A DNA stretch of 64,000 bases. Origin: Ensifer adhaerens (GTDB lineage: Bacteria; Pseudomonadota; Alphaproteobacteria; Rhizobiales; Rhizobiaceae). The stretch spans positions 186,001-250,000 of the forward strand of contig NZ_CP083349.1 of NCBI RefSeq assembly GCF_020035535.1, given 5' to 3'. Under the pieces are notes generated by a model, which saw only the letters and a list, made by a program, of their open reading frames with translations, did not search any database and was not told where the DNA came from. The first letter of the stretch is position 1; each line of letters begins with the position of its first letter. Shown here in pieces: positions 47,001 to 54,353 of this stretch. A program made the translations under genes and the position numbers.

Positions 47001-48532
47001 GAGCCCGGCTTTTCCAGATGGCTGGCAATCGCGCGGACGATATCTTCCGGCTGGTCGCTGCGAGCGGCGAAGCGATGGCGCATATGGGTGCGGTTCGCAC
47101 CCGATGCGGCGATCATCGAACGGGCTTCGCCCTTGGAAGCATGCGCGAATGCCGCCTTGTAGTCGTTGAGAAGCGCCTCCAGGCTCGACGCCGTATGAGC
47201 ACTCGCCAGGAAAACATGACCGGAAGACGACGGGTTCGACGCCTTTTCGTCGGCCGCGGGTTCCGGGTCGCTGATGACGACGTGCGCATTGGCGCCGCCG
47301 AAACCGAACGAGTTGATGCCGGCGAGCCGGGTGCGCTTTCCGCGCAGAAGCTCGATCGGGTTCGCCGTGACGCGCACGTTGAGACCGTCGAAGTCGATGT
47401 GCTCGTTTGGCGTGTCGAAGTGCAGCGAAGCTGGCAGGTAGTTGTTTTCGAGCGCCATTACGGCCTTCAGCATGCCGAAGAGGCCGGAGGCGGGTTCCGT
47501 ATGACCGATGTTCGACTTGATCGAACCGATCGGCACTGGCGCCCGGCGCTTGGCGCCGATGACCGTTCCGATCGACCAGACTTCGGCCGGATCGCCGACC
47601 TTGGTGCCGGTGCCGTGGCCTTCGACAAAGGCCACCTGGTTGGCATCGATGCCGTTGCCTTCGTAGATCGCCCTCAAGAGATTGGCCTGCGCCTCGCGCG
47701 AAGGCAGCGAGATGCCGTTGGTGCGGCCGGCCGAGTTCACGCCGGTCGCGACGATCCGCGCGTAGCTGCGATCCTTCTCCCGGCGCGCCCGATCCGAGCG
47801 GCGTAGAACGAAGACCACGCCACCTTCGGCGCGCACATAGCCTGCGCCGTCGTTGTCATAGGCGCGGCACAGGCCCTCCGGCGACAGCATGCGCGCCTGG
47901 GCGAAGCCGACGAAGGGCAGGGGGTGAGCAAGGATGTTGACGCCGCCGACGATCGCGGTGTCGATTTCGCCCGAGTTCAATGCCCGCATCGCCTGGTCGA
48001 GCGCGACCAGCGAGGAGGAACAGGCAGTATCGACCGTCATGCTGGGGCCGCTGAGGCCGAAGATATGGGAGATACGGTTGGACACGATCGACAGCGTATT
48101 GCCGGTCATGAAGTAAGGGCCGGCCGCTGCCGGGTCTTCCACCGTCAGGTTGGCATGGTCGAGGCTCGATGCGCCGATATAGACGCCGACATTCTCTCCC
48201 TGCAGCGATGTCGCCGAGATATTGGCGTCCTCGAGCGCGCGCCAGGCGAGCTGGAGCAGCACGCGCTGCTGCGGATCCATATACATGGCTTCGCGCTGCG
48301 ACATGCCGAACACGGCAGGGTCGAAATCATAGAGTTGGTCGAGCACGCCGGCGGCAAAGGAATAGGTCTTGCCCTGCGTGCCCATGACGGGGTGCCAAAA
48401 ACGCGCGACGTCCCAGCGATCCGACGGAATGCTGGTGACGGTGCACTTGCCTTGACGGAGAAGTTTGAACAACGCCGAAGGCGATTCTGCTCCAGGGGCG
48501 AGGCATGCACGCCCAATAATCTCAACAGCCAT
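41027..48532 (-). CDS. rkpA: Iterative type I polyketide/fatty-acid synthase (RkpA)
   Basis: A 2501-residue megasynthase. In order it has: ketosynthase with Cys171 in DTACSSS, His306 in GHGTGT and His344 in NIGHTEP; acyltransferase with Ser618 in GHSVG; dehydratase near residue 920 with HVVDGKAILP; a degenerate methyltransferase-like region (about 1350-1460); enoylreductase (about 1765-2095, HGAAGGVGLAALQVAKL); ketoreductase (about 2120, VVGGIGGFG); and ACP with its Ser near residue 2424 in GLDSL. It can therefore fully reduce its chain. There is no thioesterase, so release needs another enzyme, probably RkpG. It was known first as rkpABCDEF of S. meliloti, where mutants lack K-antigen. Antisense long frames here are shadows. 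Confidence 0.95.
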   Translation of the reverse strand: MAVEIIGRACLAPGAESPSALFKLLRQGKCTVTSIPSDRWDVARFWHPVMGTQGKTYSFAAGVLDQLYDFDPAVFGMSQREAMYMDPQQRVLLQLAWRALEDANISATSLQGENVGVYIGASSLDHANLTVEDPAAAGPYFMTGNTLSIVSNRISHIFGLSGPSMTVDTACSSSLVALDQAMRALNSGEIDTAIVGGVNILAHPLPFVGFAQARMLSPEGLCRAYDNDGAGYVRAEGGVVFVLRRSDRARREKDRSYARIVATGVNSAGRTNGISLPSREAQANLLRAIYEGNGIDANQVAFVEGHGTGTKVGDPAEVWSIGTVIGAKRRAPVPIGSIKSNIGHTEPASGLFGMLKAVMALENNYLPASLHFDTPNEHIDFDGLNVRVTANPIELLRGKRTRLAGINSFGFGGANAHVVISDPEPAADEKASNPSSSGHVFLASAHTASSLEALLNDYKAAFAHASKGEARSMIAASGANRTHMRHRFAARSDQPEDIVRAIASHLEKPGSGIGEIGEAVARDAKVAFVFSGNGSQWAGMGVEAFRENLHFRQCFTSVSALFKFHSDIALTDLLTDPDLDKKLGDTKIAQPLLFAVQAALSDSLVAMGVKPVAVFGHSVGEIAAAYAAGALSLVDAVSIVAKRSLHQDLLAGHGTMAAVMLGEEAARAFAEARGLDELCVAAINAHNSVTISGPADQISSFRDAARKAKIPVQILDINYPFHHPIIDRAKDAFLSDIPDIAPRRTELAYLSTVTGAALEGTQLDPDYWWKNVREPVRFQAAAEAAIEMGCRLFIEISPRPILSSYVKETIKQAAAPGMVVPTLLRDVGETGQDPISAAMARAVAHGAVVDTARVFGKRNASIALPSLPFEPVELRPAATTDATDLFGRTEKPYRLTGWRSDPNSGSWKNHVDAHLFPDLAEHVVDGKAILPGSGFIEIAVAAAQQFYGSDEVEITNLEIVRPLELSDTKIMELSTVLSPETGDIEIRSRERLSEDDWAVHAVARCRKPLPAEERAYPSLAGLAKTATVAPARAYETAKQFGLDYGPRFQLLAKAVAYGDRLVDVELKTPDVAGHPLVTYALNPISVDATFHGLVALFDRFTGDKSGAPYIPVRFGSVRVVNGSQPIARAMIEIERVSPNSIKAKFHFFDKSGAPIAHFEDCRFRRTYLRKHKTLDALSFHYEAVQSESALPGLQGKAPTPIKIAMPDASEAGVDNTTLLFNAAIYRACQEIALKLAKGRPTLQGNNLPGDFAFQCFLTSCLYVLEDAGLCEHRDGVWTIAQDFNLPSVPEILRELYGERSDRAVEAVLINNAYAEALARLDALQAGDEGSLGTTFISDATLDHQAVHSEASRERMAFVLDALEKSLAATPGTRLRVVEIGSVSAAFTRRLATLAEKHAASLTVFEARDNAQRGLELAFENDAHVRILKKGELATLTSFDLVVSASDGLYSLIEDDVAVRTALRSALRDTGGLIAAVSAPSLFNDFALGLSEGWFARSQTAEFPIGNLAAAPHWQKCLGDLDLRDVDIADRECASGNVILLEARGAAAASVSAEAPAAGPYLLLQTAGGKDSKPSTPAIPVNLSGDIVADKAALLSGFETFGDQPLRAIFLASPAATSREDDSASLQAQILALGAFAEALRQHIGGAEPSGENRPRLVLVAPGGAPIASRATGETVASDGVNAGLWAFARVLQNEYEFLDVHALDIDGSPTTIEQIAAARPLLGSVTVNREWLLEGKDAALSEIRAVPGPVDNAHAAIDTFKAATIRQRVSSQVGSIVWEESDIPSAGSGEVVVEVAATGLNFRDVMWAMGLLPEEALEDGFAGATIGMELSGHVVAVGPGVDDLAAGDAVMAIASSAFSTHAVVSRAGVARLPQSVSPVAAATVPVAFLTAYYAMVELGRIQPDETILIHGAAGGVGLAALQVAKLKGAKVIATAGTREKRRFLSMLGADHVFDSRSLGFVNDVRAVTDGEGVDLVLNSLFAEAMEQSLALVKPFGRFLELGKRDYYADSKIGLRPFRRNVSYFGIDADQLLVNQPKLTKRIFTEIGALFEDGKLTPLPYRAFDFDEIGNAFRLMQNAGHIGKIVVLPPVAGMHRVAKRPHGGMKVDPNGMHLVVGGIGGFGLAAANWLVEKGATKIALCSRRGQADAETTAMIEAWTKVGVSVTVRACDVTDPAATERMLKELRAIAPLRSIVHAAMVLDDALISNLNRERNRPVIDTKAKGAAVLDQLTKDDTLDNFILFSSATTLVGNPGQANYVAANGYLEGLARARRARGLAGLAVGFGAIADTGYLAQNTDVNDLLAKRIGKTALKAQTALDMVESHLAFDPGTVDAATVMISEIDWSAARNLPVAKNALFEVILRSADQHAAGGEGTKMDLVAMIEGKSPQEAEDILFDLVAGEIAAILRVSKDTVTRAKVLKEIGLDSLMAVELGMSFQQNTGFDMPLSGVADNTTVGDVARKLYEKVSKRDQSDDAEPADDKIVSDLAQRHVGTAKEKAQSQ

Positions 48533-48940
48533 GTATGATCGAACGCTCTAAACTGCCGCTAAAGTTGCATCTGCGATTGCGCGTCGGAGGCCGAAATGCA
48601 ATCGCCAATCGTCATGCTGCCGGGCTATCCCCAGCTATATTCGTTCCGCCTCATTAGTCAGCTTTTAACTTAAAGTCCCTAGCTTTCAACCCCAAACACT
48701 GAAGATATACACGCTGTCAACGCCAGTCCAAGGCGGATAAGGCGATAAACCACGCTCAAGGTAGAGAAGGTATGACCAGAAAGACGCGGGTCCAAATATT
48801 TTGCCCGTCTTGGTCTTCGGATGACTTGTTGTGGGACGGCGATTGTGCTTTTCAGGGACCGGCGAAATTCCCGGTCGGGAGATGATGCGGCGCGGAACTG
48901 TGAGTAAAATCATGGCCGTGTCGAATTTGGAGTGTCGTAG
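48533..48940. other. 408-base divergent promoter region of rkpA and rkpU
   Basis: No convincing gene lies here. It is AT-richer than its surroundings (for example near 48655-48720) and must hold both capsule promoters, probably with sites for global exopolysaccharide regulators. A small hairpin (GACCGG 48857-48862 with CCGGTC 48871-48876) lies in the likely rkpU leader. A 75-codon frame at 48686-48913 on the minus strand is probably chance. Confidence 0.55.
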
Positions 48941-50122
48941 TTGAAACGAGTCAGTGCCCTTCTGCTTTGTACCGCCCTCGTGGGATGCCAGGCCGTTCCG
49001 GGCGAGGGGCCGCTGGCCGGAGCGATCGTCAAGGATGCCGGTCAGTCCGGCGCGGAGATCGGGCGCCAGAATGCGACCGTCTTCGATATCGTCGAAGTGG
49101 ATGGCCGCACCGCGCGCCTCGTTTCCGATTATGTCTCCTCGACGCTCAACCGTCGTTTCGGCATTGGCGGCGGCGTCGGCCGAGTCGTCATCGGTGTCGG
49201 CGACGCATTGAAGGTGTCGATTTTCGAGGCCGGCAGCGATGGTCTGTTCTCGACGCAGGATTCCAAGCAGACAAGCATCGATCTCGTCGTCCAGCCGGAT
49301 GGCAAGGCTGCGATCCCCTATGTCGGTCCGGTCAACTTTGCCGGCCTGACACTGGAACAGGCGCGTCAGGAAATCCTGGAAGCGCTGAAGCAGAAGGCGG
49401 TCGAGCCGGATGTCATCGTCACCAGCATGAGCACCGCCTCGCGCAACGTCACCGTTTCGGGTGCCGTCGGTAAGTCGTCGGTCGTGCCGCTCAGCCTCGT
49501 CGACGAAACGATCAACGAAGTGATCGCCAAGGCGGGTGGTCCCGTCGCCCAGCCCTACGAGACCTATGTCACGTTGGTGCGCGGCAAGAAGACCGGCACG
49601 GTTCTTCTCAAGTCAATCATCGAGAACCCGTCCGAGAACATCCACGTAAAGCCTGGAGACCAGATTTTCGTTGCACGCGATCCGCGTCGTTTCACGATCC
49701 TGGGCGCCGTCAAGGCCAACCAGCGCGTCGAATTTGGTGCCAACGACCTGAACCTGCTCGAGGCCATGGGTCTTGCCGGCGGTGGCGCGGACTATACGCT
49801 CGACATGAAGGGCTACTTCATCTTCCGTTACGAAGAGCCTGATGTGGTCATGAGCCTGCTCGGCCAGCAGCGCTTCAATGAGATGCTGCGCAAGGGCATG
49901 AAGACCGACAGCATGGGCCGCTACCCGATCGTCTATCGCTTCGACATGAGCAAGCCCGATAGCCTGATCGTCGGCCAGACCTTCCCGGTCAAGAACCGCG
50001 ACGTCATTTATGCCTCGCGCCATCCGTCGGTCGACTTCTCGAAGTTCCTCAACTTCATCGCCCAGCCGGTCGGCATCGCCAATTCCGGCTTCGCGATCGC
50101 GGACAACCTCAACGGCAATTGA
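48941..50122 (+). CDS. rkpU: Outer-membrane polysaccharide export lipoprotein, Wza/KpsD-like (RkpU)
   Basis: A 393-residue export protein. The N terminus KRVSALLLCTALVGCQ is a lipoprotein signal with a lipobox LVGC. Then come a polysaccharide-export (Wza-type) domain with IGVGDALKVSIFEAGSDGLF and VQPDGKAAIPYVGPVNFAGL, and SLBB-like repeats such as VTVSGAVGKSSVVPLSLVDE and RFTILGAVKANQRVEFGAND. Such proteins form the outer-membrane channel for capsule. It starts at TTG 48941 with GGAG upstream, and diverges from rkpA as expected for rkpU. Confidence 0.88.
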   Translation: MKRVSALLLCTALVGCQAVPGEGPLAGAIVKDAGQSGAEIGRQNATVFDIVEVDGRTARLVSDYVSSTLNRRFGIGGGVGRVVIGVGDALKVSIFEAGSDGLFSTQDSKQTSIDLVVQPDGKAAIPYVGPVNFAGLTLEQARQEILEALKQKAVEPDVIVTSMSTASRNVTVSGAVGKSSVVPLSLVDETINEVIAKAGGPVAQPYETYVTLVRGKKTGTVLLKSIIENPSENIHVKPGDQIFVARDPRRFTILGAVKANQRVEFGANDLNLLEAMGLAGGGADYTLDMKGYFIFRYEEPDVVMSLLGQQRFNEMLRKGMKTDSMGRYPIVYRFDMSKPDSLIVGQTFPVKNRDVIYASRHPSVDFSKFLNFIAQPVGIANSGFAIADNLNGN

Positions 50123-50146
50123 TCGCACCAGACCGCTTTTTTCGAG

Positions 50147-50175
50147 GGGCGTCGACCGCAAGGTCGGCGCCCTTT
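50147..50175 (+). terminator. Stem-loop terminator after rkpU
   Basis: An 11-base stem (50147-50157 with 50162-50172, one mismatch) carries a GCAA tetraloop and is followed by TTTGTCTG. It lies 25 bases after the rkpU stop. Confidence 0.7.
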
Positions 50176-50299
50176 GTCTGTCTGGCCTTCTGATTTTCAA
50201 AGCCAGCGGAAGCGGCTTGTCGTCGCTCAAATTCTGTGATTGATCTTGGACTTAAATCGATTTTGGTGATCGATGACGTTTGGCAGGCAGGGATGAATT

Positions 50300-50899
50300 A
50301 TGGCGGATAAGGCGTTGGTCGTCGTGGATGTGCAGAACGATTTCTGCCCTGGCGGGGCGCTTGCGGTCGCAGGCGGCGATGAGATCGTACCGATGATCAA
50401 TGGCCTGATTGACCGCTTCGAGCATGTGGTGCTGACGCAGGACTGGCATCCCGCTGGCCATTCGAGCTTTGCTTCCAGCCATCCTGGCAAGAACCCGTTC
50501 GAAATGATCGCGATGCCCTATGGCGGCCAGACGCTCTGGCCGGACCATTGCGTCCAGGGAAGCGGCGGTGCTGATTTCCATCCGGCGCTCGAATGGACGC
50601 GGGCCGAGCTCCTGATCCGCAAGGGCTTCCGGCCCGAGATCGACAGCTATTCCGCCTTCTTCGAAAACGACCGCCGGACACCCACGGGCCTCACCGGCTA
50701 TCTCAGGGACCGCGGCATCAAGAGGGTCACGCTGTGTGGGTTGGCAACGGATTTCTGCGTGGCCTTTTCTGCGCTCGATGCCGTCGCGCAGGGGTTCTCG
50801 ACATCGGTCATTCTCGAAGCCTGTCGAGGCATCGACCTCAATGGTTCGCTTCAGGCTATGATTACCCGCATGCGTGATGCCGGTGTCGAGCTGAACTAG
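50300..50899 (+). CDS. pncA: Nicotinamidase/pyrazinamidase
   Basis: A 199-residue isochorismatase-fold hydrolase that deamidates nicotinamide to nicotinate for NAD salvage. It has VVVDVQNDFCPGGALAVAGG with the catalytic Asp, TQDWHPAGHSSFASSHPG with the metal-binding Asp/His/His, and the nucleophile Cys in VTLCGLATDFCVAFSALDA. Length matches the family. It is 39 bases upstream of pncB, on the same strand, so the two likely form an operon for nicotinamide recycling. Confidence 0.96.
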   Translation: MADKALVVVDVQNDFCPGGALAVAGGDEIVPMINGLIDRFEHVVLTQDWHPAGHSSFASSHPGKNPFEMIAMPYGGQTLWPDHCVQGSGGADFHPALEWTRAELLIRKGFRPEIDSYSAFFENDRRTPTGLTGYLRDRGIKRVTLCGLATDFCVAFSALDAVAQGFSTSVILEACRGIDLNGSLQAMITRMRDAGVELN

Positions 50900-50938
50900 T
50901 TCGACTGCCCTCGCGCTGAGGAAGGAGAGATTTCACCG

Positions 50939-52243
50939 ATGACGAAGACCGATATCGCCAGGCGCGTCTATAACCACGCCTGGAAGCTCGACCCGATCGT
51001 GCGAAGCCTGCTGGATACGGATTTCTACAAGCTCTTGATGCTGCAGATGATCTGGCAGCTTTACCCGGATGTCGACGCCACCTTCTCGCTGATCAACCGC
51101 ACGAAGACGGTGCGACTTGCGGACGAGATCGACGAACAGGAACTCCGCGAACAGCTCGATCACGCGCGCGAGCTACGCTTCTCCAAGAAGGAGATGATCT
51201 GGCTCGCGGGTAATACGTTTTACGGCCGCAAGCAGATCTTCTCGCCGGAGTTCCTTGCCTGGCTCGCGAAATTCCGCCTGCCGGACTATGAGCTGAAACG
51301 CAGCGACGGCCAGTTCGAACTGACGTTCCGCGGCCGCTGGGCCGAGACCACCATGTGGGAAATCCCGGCGCTGGCGATCATCAACGAGCTGCGCTCGCGC
51401 TCGGCGATGAAGGGACTCGGTCCCTTTACCCTCGACGTGCTCTATGCCCGCGCCAAGGCCAAGATGTGGTCCAAGGTCGAGCGCCTGCGGCAATATCCGA
51501 ACCTCAGGATCTCCGATTTCGGTACGCGGCGGCGGCACAGCTTCCTCTGGCAGCGCTGGTGCGTCGAGGCGCTGAAGGAAGGGATCGGCAGTTCGTTCTC
51601 CGGGACCAGCAACGTGTTGCTCGCCATGGACAACGATCTGGAAGCACTTGGTACCAACGCACACGAATTGCCGATGGTGGCTGCGGCCCTTGCCCGCAAT
51701 GACAAGGAACTGGCTGCCGCCCCCTATAAGGTGCTGCAGGACTGGAACCAGCTCTATGGCGGCAATCTGTTGATCGTGCTGCCCGATGCCTTCGGAACCG
51801 CAGCATTCCTGCGCGACGCGCCGAAATGGGTGGCGGATTGGACGGGCTTCCGGCCGGACAGTGCGCCGCCGATCGAGGGCGGTGAAAAGATTCTTGCCTG
51901 GTGGAAAAAGATGGGACGGGACCCCCGGGAAAAGCTGCTGATCTTCTCCGACGGTCTCGACGTCGACACGATCATCGAGACCTACCGGCATTTCGAGGGG
52001 CGCGTGCGCATGAGCTTCGGCTGGGGCACCAACCTCACCAACGACTTCGCCGACTGCGCCCCGACGGAAATCAGCGGCCTCAACCCGATCTCGATCGTCT
52101 GCAAGGTCAGCGAGGCCGACGGCCGCCCGGCGGTGAAGCTCTCCGATAATCCGCGCAAGGCGACCGGCGATCCCGCCGAAGTCGAGCGCTATCTCAAGTT
52201 CTTCGGCTCCGAAGACTTCGTCGAGCAGGCCGTCAAGGTCTGA
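50939..52243 (+). CDS. pncB: Nicotinate phosphoribosyltransferase
   Basis: A 434-residue enzyme that joins nicotinate to PRPP to give nicotinate mononucleotide, using ATP. Landmarks are [20 protein letters not shown] at the N terminus, [14 protein letters not shown] with the phosphoribosyl loop and autophosphorylated His region, and [20 protein letters not shown] near the C terminus. Follows pncA; GGAAGGAGAG precedes the ATG. It takes the product of PncA and feeds NAD synthesis. Confidence 0.96.
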   Translation: MTKTDIARRVYNHAWKLDPIVRSLLDTDFYKLLMLQMIWQLYPDVDATFSLINRTKTVRLADEIDEQELREQLDHARELRFSKKEMIWLAGNTFYGRKQIFSPEFLAWLAKFRLPDYELKRSDGQFELTFRGRWAETTMWEIPALAIINELRSRSAMKGLGPFTLDVLYARAKAKMWSKVERLRQYPNLRISDFGTRRRHSFLWQRWCVEALKEGIGSSFSGTSNVLLAMDNDLEALGTNAHELPMVAAALARNDKELAAAPYKVLQDWNQLYGGNLLIVLPDAFGTAAFLRDAPKWVADWTGFRPDSAPPIEGGEKILAWWKKMGRDPREKLLIFSDGLDVDTIIETYRHFEGRVRMSFGWGTNLTNDFADCAPTEISGLNPISIVCKVSEADGRPAVKLSDNPRKATGDPAEVERYLKFFGSEDFVEQAVKV

Positions 52244-52289
52244 CGCCGAGGTAGCGCCAAGAAGAGCGCGCAGCGGCTTCCGCCAATTC

Positions 52290-52317
52290 AAAAAAGAAAC
52301 CGGCAAGTGCCGGTTTC
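52290..52317 (-). terminator. Intrinsic terminator for the microprotein gene (possibly bidirectional)
   Basis: GAAACCGGC (52296-52304) pairs with GCCGGTTTC (52309-52317) over a 4-base loop. On the minus strand it is followed by TTTTTT (52295-52290). It ends transcription of the small minus-strand gene and may also serve pncB. Confidence 0.8.
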
Positions 52318-52424
52318 AATAGGGGATCAAAGATGTTGCGACTGTCCATCATCGCGATGTCAAATCTGGCAGTGGAATCTTAAGGTTGCGTTAAGGCGCC
52401 AACCTGCCGTTGCGTATCGCTTCT

Positions 52425-52499
52425 CTAAAACACGAACATGTAGAGAAGGATGATGACGATGAGCGGCACGCCCATGAGCCAGAGAATGATGCCTTTCAT
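52425..52499 (-). CDS. 24-residue hydrophobic membrane microprotein
   Basis: The frame ATG 52499 to TAG 52425 encodes MKGIILWLMGVPLIVIILLY then MFVF, essentially one transmembrane helix with a lysine at residue 2. A strong Shine-Dalgarno GGAGG lies 8 bases upstream, and an intrinsic terminator lies 108 bases beyond the stop on the same strand, so the unit looks complete. I recall nearly identical short sequences in other Rhizobiales, annotated as hypothetical. It is too short for normal ORF searches. Possible roles are membrane regulation, toxin-like activity or a small subunit of a larger complex. Confidence 0.75.
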   Translation of the reverse strand: MKGIILWLMGVPLIVIILLYMFVF

Positions 52500-52584
52500 G
52501 TATAAGCCTCCGCGTTGCTGTCTTTGAAACTGTAACGCGGCGAGGGCGGATACGTTCCCGATCTTGGCTTGCTCGCCCGGTGCG

Positions 52585-53298
52585 TCAGGCCACGCACTGC
52601 AATCGCGTCTCTCCGCGGTTCAGAAAGCACGTCTTGTCGAAAAGCCTGAGGTCGAGCGGATTCGGCAACCGGATATCGTCGATATCGGGAAACGGTTTTG
52701 TACTGGCATCGTAGGAACGGTCGATCTGGGAAATGAAGACCATGATGATGCCGTGTTCCTGTGCAAACGCCCTTAAGCTCAGAACCTGCTTCCCCAGTTC
52801 CGGGTTTTCACGCCTCTGGTCGAGCAGTTGCAAATAATCCACGACTACCAACGAGTCGCGTGGCGCTGATGCCAGCTTCTTGATGATGTACTCGGCGTTG
52901 ATTGCATCCGAGCAGTCGATCTCGAAGAGTTCGACAAACGACGCGTATTCGGCGCCGACTGTGGGAAAACGATCGATCACGTCCTTCGTCGTATATTCCA
53001 GCGTGAAGAAATACGCCCGCCGGCCGACCTTCATCGAATTCACGGCCAGCTCGAGGCTCTTCAGCGTCTTGCCCTGTCCGGGCCGTGCACCTAGGAGAAG
53101 CAGGTCTCCCGGTCGCAGGCGCTCCAACAAGGTGTCTTCGGGCTTGGCAGAGACATGCCTTGAGGCGAGAAGGCTCCAATTCGCATAGCCTTCGTGAACG
53201 GCGACGCGATTGAGTGCCTCATGAAGCGGAATGTCTTCATCGCGGGAAAGCCGCTTCGCTTTGCGCTTCAGATGGTAGATTGGCGCAGACAGTTTCAT
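52585..53298 (-). CDS. DnaB/KaiC-like RecA-fold ATPase
   Basis: A 237-residue ATPase starting MKLSAPIYHLKRKAKRLSRD. A short N-terminal helical region, DIPLHEALNRVAVHEGYANW, resembles glyoxalase-superfamily leader helices. Then comes a RecA core with Walker A GARPGQGKTLKSLELAV, a central FFTLEYTTKDVIDRF, Walker B VVVDYLQLLDQRRENPEL and sensor-like MVFISQIDRS. The pattern is that of DnaB C-terminal domains (VVVDYLQLL) but it lacks the primase-interacting domain, so it is unlikely to be a replicative helicase. Role unknown; it is near tRNA-Thr but in no recognised island. Confidence 0.8.
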   Translation of the reverse strand: MKLSAPIYHLKRKAKRLSRDEDIPLHEALNRVAVHEGYANWSLLASRHVSAKPEDTLLERLRPGDLLLLGARPGQGKTLKSLELAVNSMKVGRRAYFFTLEYTTKDVIDRFPTVGAEYASFVELFEIDCSDAINAEYIIKKLASAPRDSLVVVDYLQLLDQRRENPELGKQVLSLRAFAQEHGIIMVFISQIDRSYDASTKPFPDIDDIRLPNPLDLRLFDKTCFLNRGETRLQCVA

Positions 53299-53620
53299 CG
53301 GTAACCTCCTGATGCGAGCAGTCTTCGCAATCCCTCCTTATGCTCAAGGCTCGAACAGTTGGCTCGATGGTGGATGGCCCCGTATGAAATCTACTTTCCC
53401 GAGCGGAGGGGGGAGGCATGGGCGCGCCCGAATCGGAGCATAGCGCAGTGGCTGGACGAGTTGAATTGCCTGGTGACGGCCGAAATGGGAGAGAAGCCCG
53501 ACGGGTGAGATGGCGCGGACGGAGCGGCGCACGGTCCGCATGAGGCGGTCACGGGTGAAGCCGACGGGTCATCTGTACCAGAGTGACCGGATTAAATGTT
53601 TGAATGTCCTGCGGGAAAAC
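53299..53620. other. Gene-free region between the ATPase gene and tRNA-Thr
   Basis: About 320 bases, GC-rich, with no ORF, terminator or repeat that I trust. It should hold the ATPase promoter on the minus strand. Confidence 0.45.
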
Positions 53621-53695
53621 TGGTGCTGCTAGAGAGATTTGAACTCTCGGCCTCTCCCTTACCAAGGGAGTGCTCTACCCCTGAGCTATAGCAGC
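53621..53695 (-). tRNA. tRNA-Thr (GGT anticodon)
   Basis: Cloverleaf read on the minus strand: acceptor GCTGCTA pairs with TAGCAGC; D-arm AGCTCAGGGGTAGAGC; anticodon stem CTCCC with loop TTGGTAA, giving anticodon GGT; T-arm with GTTCAAATC. CCA is encoded (53621-53623). It is 75 bases long. Confidence 0.96.
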
Positions 53696-53852
53696 ATCTG
53701 GCGGCCGGTTCGTGTGTCAGCCGCATCAAGCGAGGGGGCTATTGCCATAGCTGGACGGGGAGTGCAAGCCGCATTTCGAAGTTTTTCGCGAAGACCTGTG
53801 AGAAAGTTTGCCGCCGCTTCCGAAGACCCTGGTTTTGCGCTAATGCAGGACC

Positions 53853-54098
53853 ATGCAGATAAACGACAGTGATGGTGGAAAAAACGAGCCCGCGCCGGAC
53901 GAGTCGCGGAGCGAGGGCAAGGTGCGCCGGGACAAGAAGAAGGATACGACCGAGGCGGACCTGAAAAAGGCGCGACTTGCCAGGAACTTGCGCGACAATC
54001 TCCAGCGCCGCAAGCAGCAGGCGCGGGCGCGTCGCTCCGGTGCAGCTGATGAAGTGAGCGGCCTTCCTGCCGCAAAAACGGACGAATCCCAAGATTAG
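53853..54098 (+). CDS. Small basic conserved hypothetical protein
   Basis: An 81-residue, strongly charged protein with no hydrophobic core: MQINDSDGGKNEPAPDESRS, then TTEADLKKARLARNLRDNLQ and RRKQQARARRSGAAD. It is likely a mostly helical nucleic-acid- or ribosome-associated protein, or an intrinsically disordered one. Small basic proteins like it lie upstream of murA in other rhizobia. No better start is seen. Function unknown. Confidence 0.6.
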   Translation: MQINDSDGGKNEPAPDESRSEGKVRRDKKKDTTEADLKKARLARNLRDNLQRRKQQARARRSGAADEVSGLPAAKTDESQD

Positions 54099-54353
54099 TA
54101 CGGGGCAGGGGCGGCGTTCGCCGGCTCTTTCCCATGTGCGGGCGGCCCGGCCGTCTGGCGTCCAATTGCATAAATGCTCGCGGTCGGTGGCGATCGAGGG
54201 CAGCGACTTAATCGATATGGCGACCTCAGGCGTTTGAATGGACGCTTGGCGTTCAAGGTACTTCTAATTTCGCGGCGTCTCCACTAAAGAGGCGCCTTCA
54301 GACAAACATGGATTATTTTTGGAAAGGCGGGCCAAGCCCGTTCGAGAGGCCTC

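Noticed and set aside
41000..47806. Long plus-strand open frames (about 740, 850 and 480 codons) opposite rkpA
   Set aside because: They are rich in Arg, His, Asp and Ala with no domain pattern. They arise because the GC-rich third codon positions of rkpA rarely create stops on the opposite strand.
48686..48913. 75-codon minus-strand frame between rkpA and rkpU
   Set aside because: No good Shine-Dalgarno, unusual composition, and it lies in the promoter region of two divergent genes.
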